Assembly: GCF_023159225.1 (NCBI RefSeq)
Contig: NC_063184.1
Span: 18,341,528 to 18,405,527 of the forward strand
Direction of reading: 5' to 3'
DNA length: 64,000 nt
Origin: Perognathus longimembris pacificus
Taxonomy: Eukaryota > Chordata > Mammalia > Rodentia > Heteromyidae
Part shown: piece after piece, positions 1-12,388 of the stretch
Numbering within the stretch: position 1 is the stretch's first letter
Layout of the letters: each line of letters opens with the position of its first letter
Translations under genes and position numbers: made by a program
Notes under the pieces: model-generated
The model's input: only the letters and a program-made list of their open reading frames with translations
What the model was told of the DNA's origin: nothing
The model's database searches: none

Positions 1-967
1 ATGATTTCTTTCAAGAGGTTAGATACAAAAGCTATTTACAGTTTGCTAAAATTATTTTCATTCTGGTTCCACAAGGAATTTGATAATGGCTATATTCTTA
101 ATTATTCGCACCTTGGTCCTATAACAATTTGTATTACTTTACAACTCATTTCCTTCATTTTTAGAAGGTGTTCTAAACAGTATCCTGGGGTTTTTTTAAG
201 CATAGAAATTGCATAGGTTTTGAAAATTTTTCCTCAACTCATCTTCAATTTCAAAAATGATACTATGAACTTGATAAGTCTAGGACTAAGATGAGCAAAC
301 ATGTAGCGATAAAAGTTGTTTCATTATTCTTGTGCTATGTAACAGCAAAATAATATAAGCTGTGATGATGACTTTGGGTAACTAACATATGTGAATTTCC
401 TGTATTAACACACAGCCCACTATGGTCCAGGAGGTGGTGGTGGTGATAAACCTCTGGAACCTCTAGCCTAATGATAGTCCCTTATGTCATTGAGGTTGGA
501 AGGTACAAATCCTGGTGGTTCTCCTGTGAACCTGAGGTTCTCAGAAGAGAAGTGTTATGAGAAGGAGCAAGCATGGCCCTGCCTCTTCTCAAACTCTATG
601 CCCCTGGGACATGTTCCTGTTGTTGTTTATCATAGCAGTGGCACAGCAGAGAACAGGAGCTGATCCCAGCACCAGGCCGTTAAAACTCCAAAACTGTGAA
701 CTAAATAACTCTGAACCTTGGTCAAGTACTTTATTACAGTAACACAAAACTAATCCAAGTACCATGACAAGAAAAAAAAATAATTAGTTTAATGACTTGT
801 TTCATTCCCCCTAAAGTTGCAGAGAACTGTTTGCTCTCAGTAAAAATGAGTGCACCTACACGAATCATGGAGACCCCCTGGTACCACTGCTTTCTACCAA
901 ACTTCTTAATCACAGCAAGTGTATGTTTGGGACCAGAGCCCTGCTGAGATGATTCCAAGTGGACCCA

Positions 968-1161
968 GAGAGCTGGGAATATGGCCTAGTGGTACAGTGA
1001 AGCCCTGGGTTTGATTCCTCAGCACCACATATATAGAAAAAGCCAGAAGGGGCGCTGTGGCTCAAGTGGCAGAGTGCTAGCCTTGAAAAGAGCAGCCAGG
1101 GACAGTGCTCAGGCGCTGAGTCCAAGCCCTAGGACGGCAAAAAAAAAAAAAAAAAAGAAAA
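968..1161 (+). mobile_element. IDL-Geo SINE, full length
   Basis: A dimeric SINE starts with the tRNA-like left half (GCTGGGAATATGGCC, then box B-like GGTTTGATTCC). The Geo half follows (GGCGCTGTGGCTCAAG) and ends in a run of about 18 A. A perfect 13 bp target-site duplication, CCAAGTGGACCCA, flanks it at 955-967 and 1162-1174. Part of the left half is deleted between the boxes. Confidence 0.92.
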
Positions 1162-1778
1162 CCAAGTGGACCCAAAAACGGAGACAGTGATGGCGGAATC
1201 TGAATCTGTGGATGACCTGAGAATCAAGCCAAAGAACAACCATTGAGTCTTCCTTTGCATCCGTGGGGTTTCAAATGGACTTGGAGGGCCAAGTGGGGAA
1301 GGTGAAGGGAAGGGAAAAGGCCCAATTTAAAATCGTCCCCCAGAAAAAAACTTGAGATCAAAGCTAGGAAGTTGATTTAGCTGATAAAAACTTATTTTGT
1401 GGTTGATACTATGTCACACTATAGGCATGCATGATTAAAATAACATTTCTACTGTTGAAAATGTTGCAGTCTAGTAGAGGAGGTAGATGATGTGTGACCA
1501 AATCTATCCTAATTCTGTCAAATTAAGATTGTCAAGAGAAAGTAACAAGATCTTCTATTAGCCAGGTTTGGGTACATTAGGGTTCAGTTACAAAAATAAA
1601 CTTGAAATGTTACTGGTTTAATGCAATGAATTGTTGTGTGATACCTGTGCAAATTTAAAGCAAATGTATACCACTGGTTGGAGAACTTTGCTCTACATAC
1701 TCATACAGAGACCCAAATAATACCGTTAGGAAGAGATATTTTTAAAGGCCACATAGAAGAGAAATAAAAACTATCTGA

Positions 1779-1895
1779 CGGGGGAGGAGAGAATGAGGAA
1801 GGGGGGTAACAAACAGTACAAAAAAATGTACCCAATGCCTAAGGTATGAAGCTGTAACCTCTCTGTACATCACTTTGACAATAAATAAGAAAAAA
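1779..1895 (+). mobile_element. L1 3' end fragment
   Basis: A purine-rich stretch is followed by GTAACAAACAGTAC, then CTGTAACCTCTCTGTACATC, an AATAAA-like signal and an A tail. The same terminal block recurs at 11910, 20640, 24000 and 45385. At 45 kb it is linked to recognisable L1 ORF2 coding sequence, so this is read as a severely 5'-truncated L1 3'UTR. Confidence 0.7.
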
Positions 1896-2455
1896 AAACA
1901 TTTGACTAGCAATTTCAAGGCTCTGAGTACAAAATGCTAATACTATGTAAGATAGAAAAACAGAAACAGACAGATAGACAGAGACAGAGAGGTTTGTGTA
2001 GATTTCAGAATCAGTATGAGATGATCTGTATGTCTTTCAGTATAATTATGATGGACAGGGAGGATGTGAAAGGAAAAGCCTTTGGAAACCCAAGAACCAA
2101 CTTTCCATGTTGTCTTCTTTTCATATGAGCCTTGAGCTACAATTATCTTGATCTCAGCTTCCTAGCAGCCAGTACTATGGGTTTGAACCACCAAGTCTGG
2201 CTTGGATTACTTTTTATATTTAAATCTAACATACAAGAAATTAATATTTGTATTTGAAGCAATATAGAGATCCCACATTAAATATTTCATATAGGTAACA
2301 TGTCAAAGAAAAACACTTCTGAAATATACACTGTATTCATCACCTTGACTATATGTAAAATTCACTTGTATCTAGTCTCTCTATATACATATGTGTACAG
2401 ATAACCATGCATGTATGTGAAGAAATTTCTATATGTATATATAAACTGTGCTTGG

Positions 2456-2649
2456 GGGGATATGGCCTAGTGGCAAGAGTGGTTGTCCCGTATACATGAG
2501 GCCCTGGGTTCAATTCCCCAGCACCACATATACAGAAAATGGCCAGAAGTGGCGCTGTGGCTCAAGTGGTAGAGTGCTAGCCTTGAGCAAAAAGAAGCCA
2601 GGGACAGTGTGCTCTGGCAAAAAAAAAAAAAAAAAAGGAAAAAAATAAA
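2456..2649 (+). mobile_element. IDL-Geo SINE with shortened Geo tail
   Basis: The left half is complete. The Geo half lacks roughly 40 nt near its 3' end: GGGACAGTG is followed almost at once by CTCTGGC and the A tail. The flanks ATAAACTGTGCTTGG (2441-2455) and ATAAACTTGCTTGG (2650-2663) form a near-perfect target-site duplication. Confidence 0.88.
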
Positions 2650-2857
2650 ATAAACTTGCTTGGCCTTTCTATTCTGTTCTGTGCCATTGACCTGTCTCCT
2701 CTAGCTATCACTATTTTAATTTACAAACCTAAAAACTACTTTCTGATCAAGTTAAGAAAATCTGTTTATTCTTTATCACTGCTGGTTTTTGTTGGTTATT
2801 TAGCTACTTTATTTTTTTGTTTCTACCTTCTTTTTCAGCTACAGCTCCTCTGTTACT

Positions 2858-3105
2858 TGTTTGTTTGCATTCAACAGGCCTTGAACACAGGATCTGCACC
2901 TAGTCAATGTTCTTGCTCATCAATGACACTTTACGTTTCTTCCCAGGCTGGCTTTGAACTGAGATCCTCCGAAGTATGTACAATTGCAGGCCCAGCTAAT
3001 GACTTTTTGGGAGGAGGGGGAAATGACTGAGGTTTTGCTTATGCATGCTTGGCTTTCTAGTTCATGGGAGGTGCTCTACCACTTGAGCCACACCTCTAGC
3101 CCCTC
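2858..3105 (-). mobile_element. Decayed 7SL-plus-tRNA-like SINE, antisense
   Basis: CCCAGGCTGGCTTTGAACTGAGATCC is the antisense B1/7SL signature. GTGCTCTACCACTTGAGCCAC near 3070 is the antisense of a tRNA-like SINE head. The copy is heavily mutated and could be two overlapping fragments. Confidence 0.5.
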
Positions 3106-4012
3106 TGTCTTTTAAACAGCCCAAGTATCTATAATTAAGCATTTTTAGAACAGATATTTTGTATACTGCATGAAAACATGTAGCAGCGAGGGCTGAAGAA
3201 CACAAATGCTAAGGCCCCATGGAACTGGTTGTGTGCAAGCTTGGGGGAAGTTGGGGGTGGGGGGGAGGGGGAGCCTGGGTGCCCAGAGCTCCAGTGTTAA
3301 GTATGGTGAGAAACAGGAAGTGAAGCACTGTGCTTTCTGGAAAGTGCATATGACATCTATTTGCATAGATTGCTATTTCTGTATTTTCCAGGATATGACA
3401 AGTAAAGTAAATCAATTAGAAATGAAGGTTAAAATTAATCTTTCTTATGCATAAAACATGGTTCTTCTAAGCTTCAGCTGAACTTTAGAATGAAACAAGC
3501 TCTATTTTTCAGTGTTTCAAGGCATTGATTCACCCTGGCCACTCATGTAAGGAATCTTGTCCCAAATGGTGGACAGAGGAGATGTGTGCCCTCCTGATTC
3601 ATGGGTAAAGGAATCATTTTTTCAGTAGTTTCCTGGTAGGAAACTTATCCATCCAAACACCTGTCTAGTACACATCATGCCTAACTGTACAGAGAAGAGT
3701 CACTGACTAAGTTTAAATGTGAAGTCTGTGTCTGGGAATTTGTGAAGTTTTTGTCACACACAGGGATTCTATCCAAGACTGGGGCAGTGTTGCTGGCATG
3801 TTTTATCCAGTTATCACTAATCACAGAAAGACCATGGTACATGGATTAACCTGTCTGCTTGGCATTTTGGTCCAGCAGAATTGATCTATCCTGATCTCAT
3901 GGATTCATTCTGATCACATTCCATTCAAGATCAGTCCAATTCTATTCACTGGAAATATTATGAGAAAATTGCTTGGTCTTCATCAGATCCCATCAATTCA
4001 ATCTAGAAATAA

Positions 4013-4064
4013 GAACTGGGGATGGAAGTCAATGGGAAGAGTTCTTGCCTAGCAATCCCTAACA

Positions 4065-4119
<55 letters not shown>
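4013..4119 (+). repeat. ID-like SINE head running into (CA)n
   Basis: CTGGGGATGGAAGTCAATGG...TTGCCTAGCA resembles the 5' half of an ID/IDL element. It passes directly into about 54 bp of CA dinucleotides (4066-4119). The microsatellite apparently grew from the ACCACAC motif that follows box B in these SINEs. Confidence 0.6.
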
Positions 4120-4121
<2 letters not shown>

Positions 4122-4620
4122 AAATGGAAGGAATGCACAATGTATATCTACATACCTCTGCATAGTTATCTTAGAAATATCTTGAAAAACCTTCCTCAAT
4201 AGCCTTCACAAGGCTTTGTTTTCTCAACAGCAGATGGTAGTCTATTTAATAAGATTTTTTTTTCTCTCTGTCTCTAGAAGATATTCTCCACTGACCTGGC
4301 TTTAAAGTTGAGGTGAAACAAGAACAGTCTATGTCATGTGGCTTTGTCTCTAAAGATGTAGCCTTTGGGAAGTGGAGAATTTTATATCCCAACAGAGTAG
4401 CTGCCTAATGAGGTCCCTTTATAACTACTCCAAAATGTGCTTTCAAAACAAAAGTGGAAAGCACTCTGGTCCATTCTCTAGAAGGATCTGATTCTGTTCA
4501 AAACTCATCCTGACCTTTTTGTTGAAGAAGAACAAAATAATGTAGTAACAAAAACACAAGTGGCTGCCAAAGGAAGAGAGTGAAAAAAAAAAAAGTTCCT
4601 GTAGAGACTGAAACAATAAA

Positions 4621-4824
4621 TCTCCTCTCTGCTGAACTCCCAAAGGGAGTGTGTGTATTTCCTCCTGTTCTTTATCAGAGCCCCCAAAATAAGTAGGAAT
4701 GGGAAGTGGCAGCTTACACTCGACATATCTTTTCCATTTGCTAGTAAGACCCTACCAAGCTGGGAGGAAGGTTTCCTAGCCTTATTCTGGAGAAAGAAGC
4801 CACTGAGTTCAATCCACAGGCACC
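4621..4824 (+). promoter_or_regulatory. Emcn: Putative Emcn promoter and 5'UTR
   Basis: This is the segment directly upstream of the start codon. It is not CpG-rich, as expected for a tissue-restricted promoter. Visible candidate sites are a GATA-type TTATCA (4672-4677), an antisense ETS core TTTCC (4658-4662) and an inverted ETS pair AGGAAGGTTTCCT (4765-4777). ETS and GATA factors commonly drive endothelial genes, but binding here is only inferred. No convincing TATA box or mapped transcription start can be given, so the 5'UTR boundary is unknown. Confidence 0.4.
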
Positions 4825-4894
4825 ATGCAACTGCTCCAGTTGACCACCGCTTTTCTTCTGCTGTGCAATCTTTGCAGCAGCCAAGACAGTTCAG
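4825..4894 (+). CDS. Emcn: Emcn exon 1 (coding part): signal peptide
   Basis: This exon encodes MQLLQLTTAFLLLCNLCSSQ, then DSS and the first base of codon 24. The hydrophobic core from about residue 4 to 16 followed by small polar residues is a typical signal peptide. Cleavage is likely near C17-S19. The ATG has A at -3. The donor is G|GTATTA, leaving phase 1. I recall human endomucin starting with a similar MELLQ...CSS segment. Confidence 0.93.
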
Positions 4895-5166
4895 GTATTA
4901 TTTTCTCTTATTCTTCTGTCAGGGTGTGTGTGGGGGGGAGGGGGGAGGCACGTTAGGGATGACTACTGGAAGGCTCGGCCTCAGTTTACCAGGAAGAAGC
5001 TTTCCCCTGAAACTTTAATGCAGGCTTCTCTTTGCTCAGTAGAGTGTTTGGATATTGCCTTAGAGCTCAAGGAGTGTGCTTTACAACAAGGAAAATATTG
5101 GCATTCACTAGAGGGAAATGCTTGCTGGTACAATAGCCCTGATGTGCATTGAATGGAAATACAGAG

Positions 5167-5212
<46 letters not shown>

Positions 5213-8200
5213 CTAGAGGAGTGGCTAAAAAGAATAATATTTCTTTAAATATGTATTCTTTTCAGATATAGGTCCAGAAATAAAATTGTCACATATGGGC
5301 AGTGAAAGGGTGCACTTGGAAATACTGCATTGCCAATGCCAGCCTGTTACTATTCTCAAACATTTTTCAGCTTTCCTGCAATAAAGATGCCTAAGGAATG
5401 AATCTTCATTCACTATTAAGTGAATCATAATTATCTTTTAAGTGAACGGGAAAGAAGAAAGTTTATAGACTTTTGTTACAAAATTGCATCTATCTAAACA
5501 TATATGAAAAACATTTCATATAATTTTTCAGGAGTTTAGAGATATAGAAACCCTCAGATGGAAGATATATATACTGCCTATATTAATGAACAGTTTAAAA
5601 ATGTTGGACACTTAACTCCTCCTGAGTAATTCAACATAAAAAGTTAAGTTTAATCAATATTTATTAGGCTTCTACCAGCTCTTAGGCAGTGCAAACAATA
5701 TAAAAATGAGAAAGATGCCTTTGCACAGTGGCAAATGTACTCCTGGGAAAAATAAACAAGTAGTTATAATACAAGACAGATTTAATAATTTGTGAAAGGT
5801 GAAATGCAAACTATCATTTGAAAAAAGAGAGATTGATTCTGATTCTCAGACATGGGGGATTTTTTTGAAAGGTCAGTTATAATTTTATTTTGCTTGTGCT
5901 CTTTTCAAAAGTCTTCTGCCTATGAAATTCTAATTTATAGTAATAATGTATAGATGGAGCATACCTCTTCTTGAACAATGTTTTATCAGTAATTTTTCAA
6001 AATATCTGCATATTTAGGACAAATTTCAAAGCACTTCAAAGTCATATATTTGCTTACTTTCCATCTTGGAATTTCCAGAGTTAAGTTGCAGCAAACATCA
6101 AAGCCAGGAAGTTTAACTTCCAAGACTTTCAAGGCTTTGACTTTTTAAAATAAAGAATATTTATGAGGTGCCACAGAAATCAATGTGCTAGCTTACAAAG
6201 AACTGTTTGTTATGCATGAGAAAAATTGATAAGAATCTCAACAGCTTGAAAAATATTGCTCCTAAATATATACTTGGTTAATATAATTTCTGAAGGTCTA
6301 GGTTAGGCTGTTGGCCATTCTAAGTCTACAGGCATCAGTTAGTATACTACTCCACTTGCATTGTTCAATACAGAATGGATTACATGTCTTTCTGAAAACA
6401 ATATGGAAAAACGTCAATAGAATCAGCTCCAAAACCATTCCTTAGAAAGCTCATGGGCTGTGAATGTGGCTTAATGGTAGAGTGCTTGCCTAGCATGTGC
6501 TAAGCCCTGGGTTCGATTCCTCAGCACCACATACAAAGAAAAAGCTGGAAGTGGCACTCTGGCTCAAGAGGTAGTGCTAGCTTTGAGCAAAAAGAAGCCA
6601 GGGACAGTGCTGAGGCCTTGAGTCCAAGCTCCCGGACTAGCCAAAAAAAGAAAGAAAACTCAAAGGCAGAGGACAACTTCTTGGCGGAATTTTCTATGGT
6701 CCATATTGGGAAAACACCAACCTCTTTTTAGCAAACAAGCAACAAATTCACCTTTTCTTTAACCCATGTAAGATCACTTCTCATTTGATATCATCTCAGT
6801 TACCCAGTAACTTCAACTATTTCAACTTCTGTAAGCAAGCTTCTTTGCCTATCTGTAAAATAAAATTAAGATTAAAAACATAACTCTACCATTTATTTTC
6901 GAAAAGGAAGTTATAACTCAGGAGCATAAATAGACCATCTGAGTTGTCCTTGAAGGAACTGGACGACATTTTCCTATCTGCATGTATGACTTCGTTGCAT
7001 CTGTCTCTGCCTGTTTTATGTTTCCTCGGCAGATTGGGCACAGGAAATGGAGAATTTCCTAAGCAGATCCAGTAGCTTCTTTCTTTACCCCCTTGTATAC
7101 TAAAAACACACTGATTTAAGAGCTTTCCTTATTAACCAAACTTGGAATAATTAACACATTTTATCAGCAGAGTTGATGATTTCAGGAGAGAAGCATTCCA
7201 TCTGCCTGAAATTCACAAATTGTCAAACAGATGCATGCTTTTTACTTCTGAATAATAATCTTTTAGCAAAATTGACTATTTTCCCTTTCCTTCTCATGAT
7301 TTTGTTAAGTCTCAAGTTTAAGTAAATACAAGTTTTTGTGCTTTTTTTTTGTCAAAAATCAAAGGAATCTTTCTACAGGGCACTGAATGACTTTTCTTAC
7401 TTGGTTGGTGGTATAATATTTTACAATGTCCAATTTGGAAAGCTGTTCTTTTGAAATATGTATGGGAGGTTCCTAAAAGGAAACAGCCATTCTTTCCTGA
7501 GTTTTCTAAATTGCATTTAAAACTGAACAGACCCCTACAGTGGCTTTTAAACTCCTTCGACTGTTAAGTCTTGATCGATGAGCTTTTGATTGTTGGAACT
7601 CAGAAATTAAAAGAAGGATTTCAAGAGAAAGGAGGCCATGGGAACAATATGCATTTCCTTCTCAACTGTCATAGGCTGTTAGAACTTTAGATGAACTTAG
7701 GAGAGATTACAATGTTTTATGAATTTATAGTACAGAACAGATACCATTTTATTGGTATCTAAAGGACTTAATTGCTAGGAGAAATTCATTAGTTAGTGAC
7801 CTAATGTTCAGTTTCAGGAAACAAACGTTTATTAAAGGCATTGTAAGCAGATACTATATTAAACATTGTAGGCTTATAAAGATCAATAAGACACATCTCT
7901 TGCTCTAGGAGTGGGAAAGGGAAGAGACTCTCCCCAGAAACTGTATATTTGATTGTATAGTGACCCTTAAGAGGTAAATAAAGAATGGAATGTAGAGAAG
8001 TTGTAAACAAACTCACAAAATAGGCTTGAAGTGTAGAGATATCATATAAGTCCTTATATAAATTTGTAGATTATGAGGAGCTTTGAAAATTTGAAGATCA
8101 GGAGGCTTGAGATTAATAGAATTTCTTTGTAAGAACACTGAAACATATACTGGTCTAAAAATAAAAGGAAGTCACATGTTGGACACATGTTACACATTAA

Positions 8201-11200
8201 GGATTAGAAAATAAGGTTGGAACTATGGTGTCACTAAATACTAAATACCAGGATGAGAAACACGTATATACATTACTAGCAGCTCAATGGTAAAGTACAG
8301 GCTGAAGAAAAGAGAGGATTTGAATTAAATTCCTACTGACCCCATAAAAACAAGTAAAATACTGACTCACATGGTTAATTTAGAGCCTATACTTTGTTTG
8401 ATAATAGGCGTTATATGATTAGAGCTCCAAGTTACAAAAATTAATCTGAATTAATTTACAGAATAGTAATCAGATGATTCAAATCTGGAGAAATAAAGGT
8501 TATCTGAGTTCAAATCTGAGGGCCTCTCTATTACTTGAAACAATGAGTCATATTTTAAGTAAGTTGAAAGTCTACAATATTCCATACTATTTATACTGGC
8601 AAAGAGATAGAAGGCTGAGGAGTGTAAAGATAGGTGATTTGAATACTAAATGTGAGCAAGTGGCATAGCAGCCAACATAACGAAAGAGGTGATAAGTCAA
8701 AGATAAAAAAAAAAGTGACTGATTTCAGATAGTGTGATTTTGAAACCCCAATAAGATATTCAAGTTTATATGTCCAATGGCAAATTAAAGTTGCTTCTTG
8801 AGTAGTAGGAACCCAGCTAGACCTGGAAGTGATGAAGAGGGACTGGGTGTTCTGCTCCAAAGATATCTTAGTTTTTAGCCCATTGCAACATTAAGACTAT
8901 CTCTATATTATCTATTTATTCCCTCCTAGATGCCCAGATTTTTAAATCTTTTGACACATACTTTCTAATTCTACAATTATCAGGTATCTTCTCTACTCTG
9001 TTAAGAACCACTGCAGAAGAAAGAGCTGTATTTATTACAGTGTATCTATAAGCAAGATTTCTAAGCATACAATAATGACATAGTTGCCTGAATGAATGCA
9101 TAAATAAAATTGTGTACTCTTTATTATTGTCATCTTTAATTTCTTTCTGTGTCAATCACTAACAGCTTAACATCTTGTCTTATGAGCTGGTGTGAATGGT
9201 ACAACATAACAAAGATAAGAGTGGATTATAGCCATTGAGGAAAGAGGATAAACAGAATTGGTTTAATTCCTCCTCTTTTTGGTTATCGAATGCTGATAGT
9301 TACTTAACATTAGAAATGTTTAAACAAATACCCTGTGCTCAACCAGCTTCTCAGAAATACCAAATGGCTTTAAAAATAAAAAGAGAATTTAGAATAAAAA
9401 CGAATATTCCACATTTTTACATTATCTGTCGTTTTAAGTAAATTGAGTTACTTCAGAGTAGATCATTTTAGTTAATACTTTGTATTTACTAATAGCTTAA
9501 TTTGCACCAATATACCTAACCTGAAATGGGTGATCTGTTACAGATGTAATCAAGTAGTGTGGAAAAAAATCCAATGGGAAACCCATTCCCCAAACCATTT
9601 CAGTAGAATTCCTCACTAACTTGTTTAAAAATAGTTCCTACCCCAAAATAGAAATGATCATTGTAGAATTTCTATTTTCAGAAGATTCATAGTAGTTGCC
9701 AGAAACAAATTCCCTGGCAATTTTTATCTTGAGGATTGTAATTGCTCAGGGGACTGAGGAAAATGATTCCTGTTTGCCGGTTTCGGCATGCTTTTCATAG
9801 GCTAACTGACTTTTTCCTCTTCATTGGTGAAGATACATCCTAAGCTCAGATAAATATTTAAACTTACAATTATCTAATCCCTGTTGCTTAGATTCTTTTT
9901 TAGCAACCAATTGCCAACTTCCTCTTCATCATTAAGAACCTTTTGAGATGCACATTTCTTAACATTGAATATTCAAGGAGAAATAGACCATAAATGATAT
10001 CCCATTCCTATGCTGTCTACTTCCATGCATCTGAAGCCCACGGGTCATTAGAGTGTTCTTGGTTTAAAACTAAGAATGCCTGTTGAGGGTTAGAAGTTCT
10101 CTCAGGAGACAGACTTCAAAGATGCTCAGTGAACAAACAAGATCCTTTTATCCACAGAAGAAACATTCGTGATGTGAGTTGCATTTAGAAAGTTACATGT
10201 ATATGACTCCTAAAAGTTGGGCAACCCTTGAAAAGCATGTTGCATGTGTTGAAGAATGATTTATCAGTAGAGTTATTCCTAACTGTTCTCTAAATAGAAG
10301 CAGTCACCAAACAGTGCCAGACACTTGCTGTATCTTTTCCTACATCTTTCCTGGTCATAGATATTCTAGCCATTGTGGTGGCAACTCTGTATGCAGAGGT
10401 GTACCCGTCTTCACTTCAGTGCATAGATTCTGCTTTCTCCTTAGTGCTATTCTGATACCAACATATGTTCCACAGTTCCACCTGGTACTGTTAGATGTTT
10501 GAGGAACATTAGCATTCCAAGGATAGCTCTTGACCAAGGTGGAGGAGGGAGGCAATGAATAAGTGCCATCTCCGTGATCCATTCTGCCTTCACTCCTTCC
10601 CCTGGTATTACATCCTTTGGTAAGCAGAACCGTGAGTGCATCCAGCCTTCATTCATGCTTTACTTTCTGGGGGATTTGGGGATGTTTTTCTAGATGGAAA
10701 TCTTTGGGTGTAAATGAGAGTATACACCCCGATATAGATTCCAGTCTCTCTGACACTTTTAATAATAGGTGCTAGCATTCTTCCCCTTTATTGAAACGAA
10801 CTGAAATGTGTTCATCAATCTTTGGTTAAAGAATCTAAGCAATATTCTCAGTAGGGCCTGTTCTAATGACATCATTCTTCAGTTTGCAGAGACTCAGTAA
10901 TGAATTATACTGTGAAGTAAGTAGTCAAGAAAAGGCCAATGAAGTTGCTTTTACTGAAATTAGAAAGGATTTTTGATCTGTTTCTTCAGTCTTCTTTTGC
11001 TTGAAATCTGCATTAATTATGGCAAAGAGAATGGGGAATTATGGCAAAGAGAATTATGGCAAAATTATGGCCAGAGAATGGGGATCATAATTGGATGTGC
11101 ACCAAGTCAACCTGAAGGTGCATGGTGCCATCTGTAAACATCTCCCAACGGTGCCAGGCACTTTATATGCACTGCTTTCCTCACATTTCAATTCCATCTG

Positions 11201-12346
11201 TATTATTCCTGTTTAAGAAATGGATTCTGGGCCTGGGGATATAGCCTAGTGGCAAGAGTGCCTGCCTCGGATACACGAGGCCCTAGGTTCGATTCCCCAG
11301 CACCACATATACAGAAAACGGCCAGAAGCGGCGCTGTGGCTCAAGTGGCAGAGTGCTAGCCTTGAGCGGGAAGAAGCCAGGGACAGTGCTCAGGCCCTGA
11401 GTCCAAGGCCCAGGACTGGCCAAAAAAAAAAAAAAAAGAAATGGATTCTGAGCTGGATGCTGGCGACTCAAACCTATAATCCTAGCTACTCAGGAGACTG
11501 AGATCTGAGGATCATGGTTCAAAGCCAGCCTAAGAAGAAAAATTCCCATGAGAATCTTATCTCCAATTAAGCACTCAAAAACCAGAAGTGGGGCTGTGGC
11601 TCAAAGTGAGGAAAAGAGCTCAGGGCCCAAGCCCAGGCTCTGAATTCAAGCCCCACAAATGACAAAAAGAAAAAAAGACAAGAAAAGAAATGGAGGACTA
11701 GGAACAGTACAAAGTTAAGTTATACTTGGATTGTCTGACTAACAACCAAAACCAAGGCTGATTAATGGTCTTCAAAACATTCCCAGAGCTGTGGCTGTAG
11801 TGGTAGAGTGCTACCCTTGAACAAAAAGAAGACAGGGACAGTGCTCAGGCCCAGAGTTCAAGGCCCAGGACTGGCAAAAAAGAAAAAGGAAAAAAAAAAC
11901 TTTCCCAGAATGAGGGAACAGAAGACATTGCATGAAAGGAAATGTCTATTCATTATCTGACTCATGTAACTGTAATCCCTCTGTATATCACCTTTGTGAT
12001 AACAGTAAATTATTACAACCAATAAAAATAAATAAAGATGCCTTCATTTGAAAAAAAAAACCAAACAGATCAAAAAACCTTCCCATGGCTGGCTATATTG
12101 AGTTTTTTCATAAAAAAGAATGGGGTCAGTGGGTGCTCCTGCATGCTTTCCTAGGCAGTCAGGAGGCTGATATATAAGTAATGTGGTTCAAAGCTGAGCC
12201 GAGGACAAATCCATGAGATTCTTGTCTCCAATTAACCAGCAAAAAGCAAGAAATAGAGGTGTGGCCTATTTGTGGAGTACCAGTGTTAAGTGAAAAAGGT
12301 AATAAGATTATGAGATTCTGAGTTCATGCTCAAATACCAACACACA

Positions 12347-12388
<42 letters not shown>

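Larger units (their letters stand above)
1..4600. other. Upstream intergenic flank
   Basis: No coding exon is recognisable here. The identified content is two IDL-Geo SINEs, one L1 3' end, one decayed SINE, an ID-like fragment with a (CA)n tract and a G-rich stretch near 3242-3274. The rest is AT-rich sequence in which I see no motif or family. Open frames are short and carry no known domain. Confidence 0.6.

Noticed and set aside
4653..5018. Open frame across exon 1 in another frame
   Set aside because: It crosses the exon 1 donor and overlaps the genuine Emcn start out of frame, and it shows no recognisable protein.
11230..11300. tRNA-Ala-like sequence with box A and box B
   Set aside because: It is the left half of a SINE: the anticodon arm is not preserved, it continues into Geo and an A tail, and target-site duplications flank it. 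The same reasoning removes all other tRNA-like hits.
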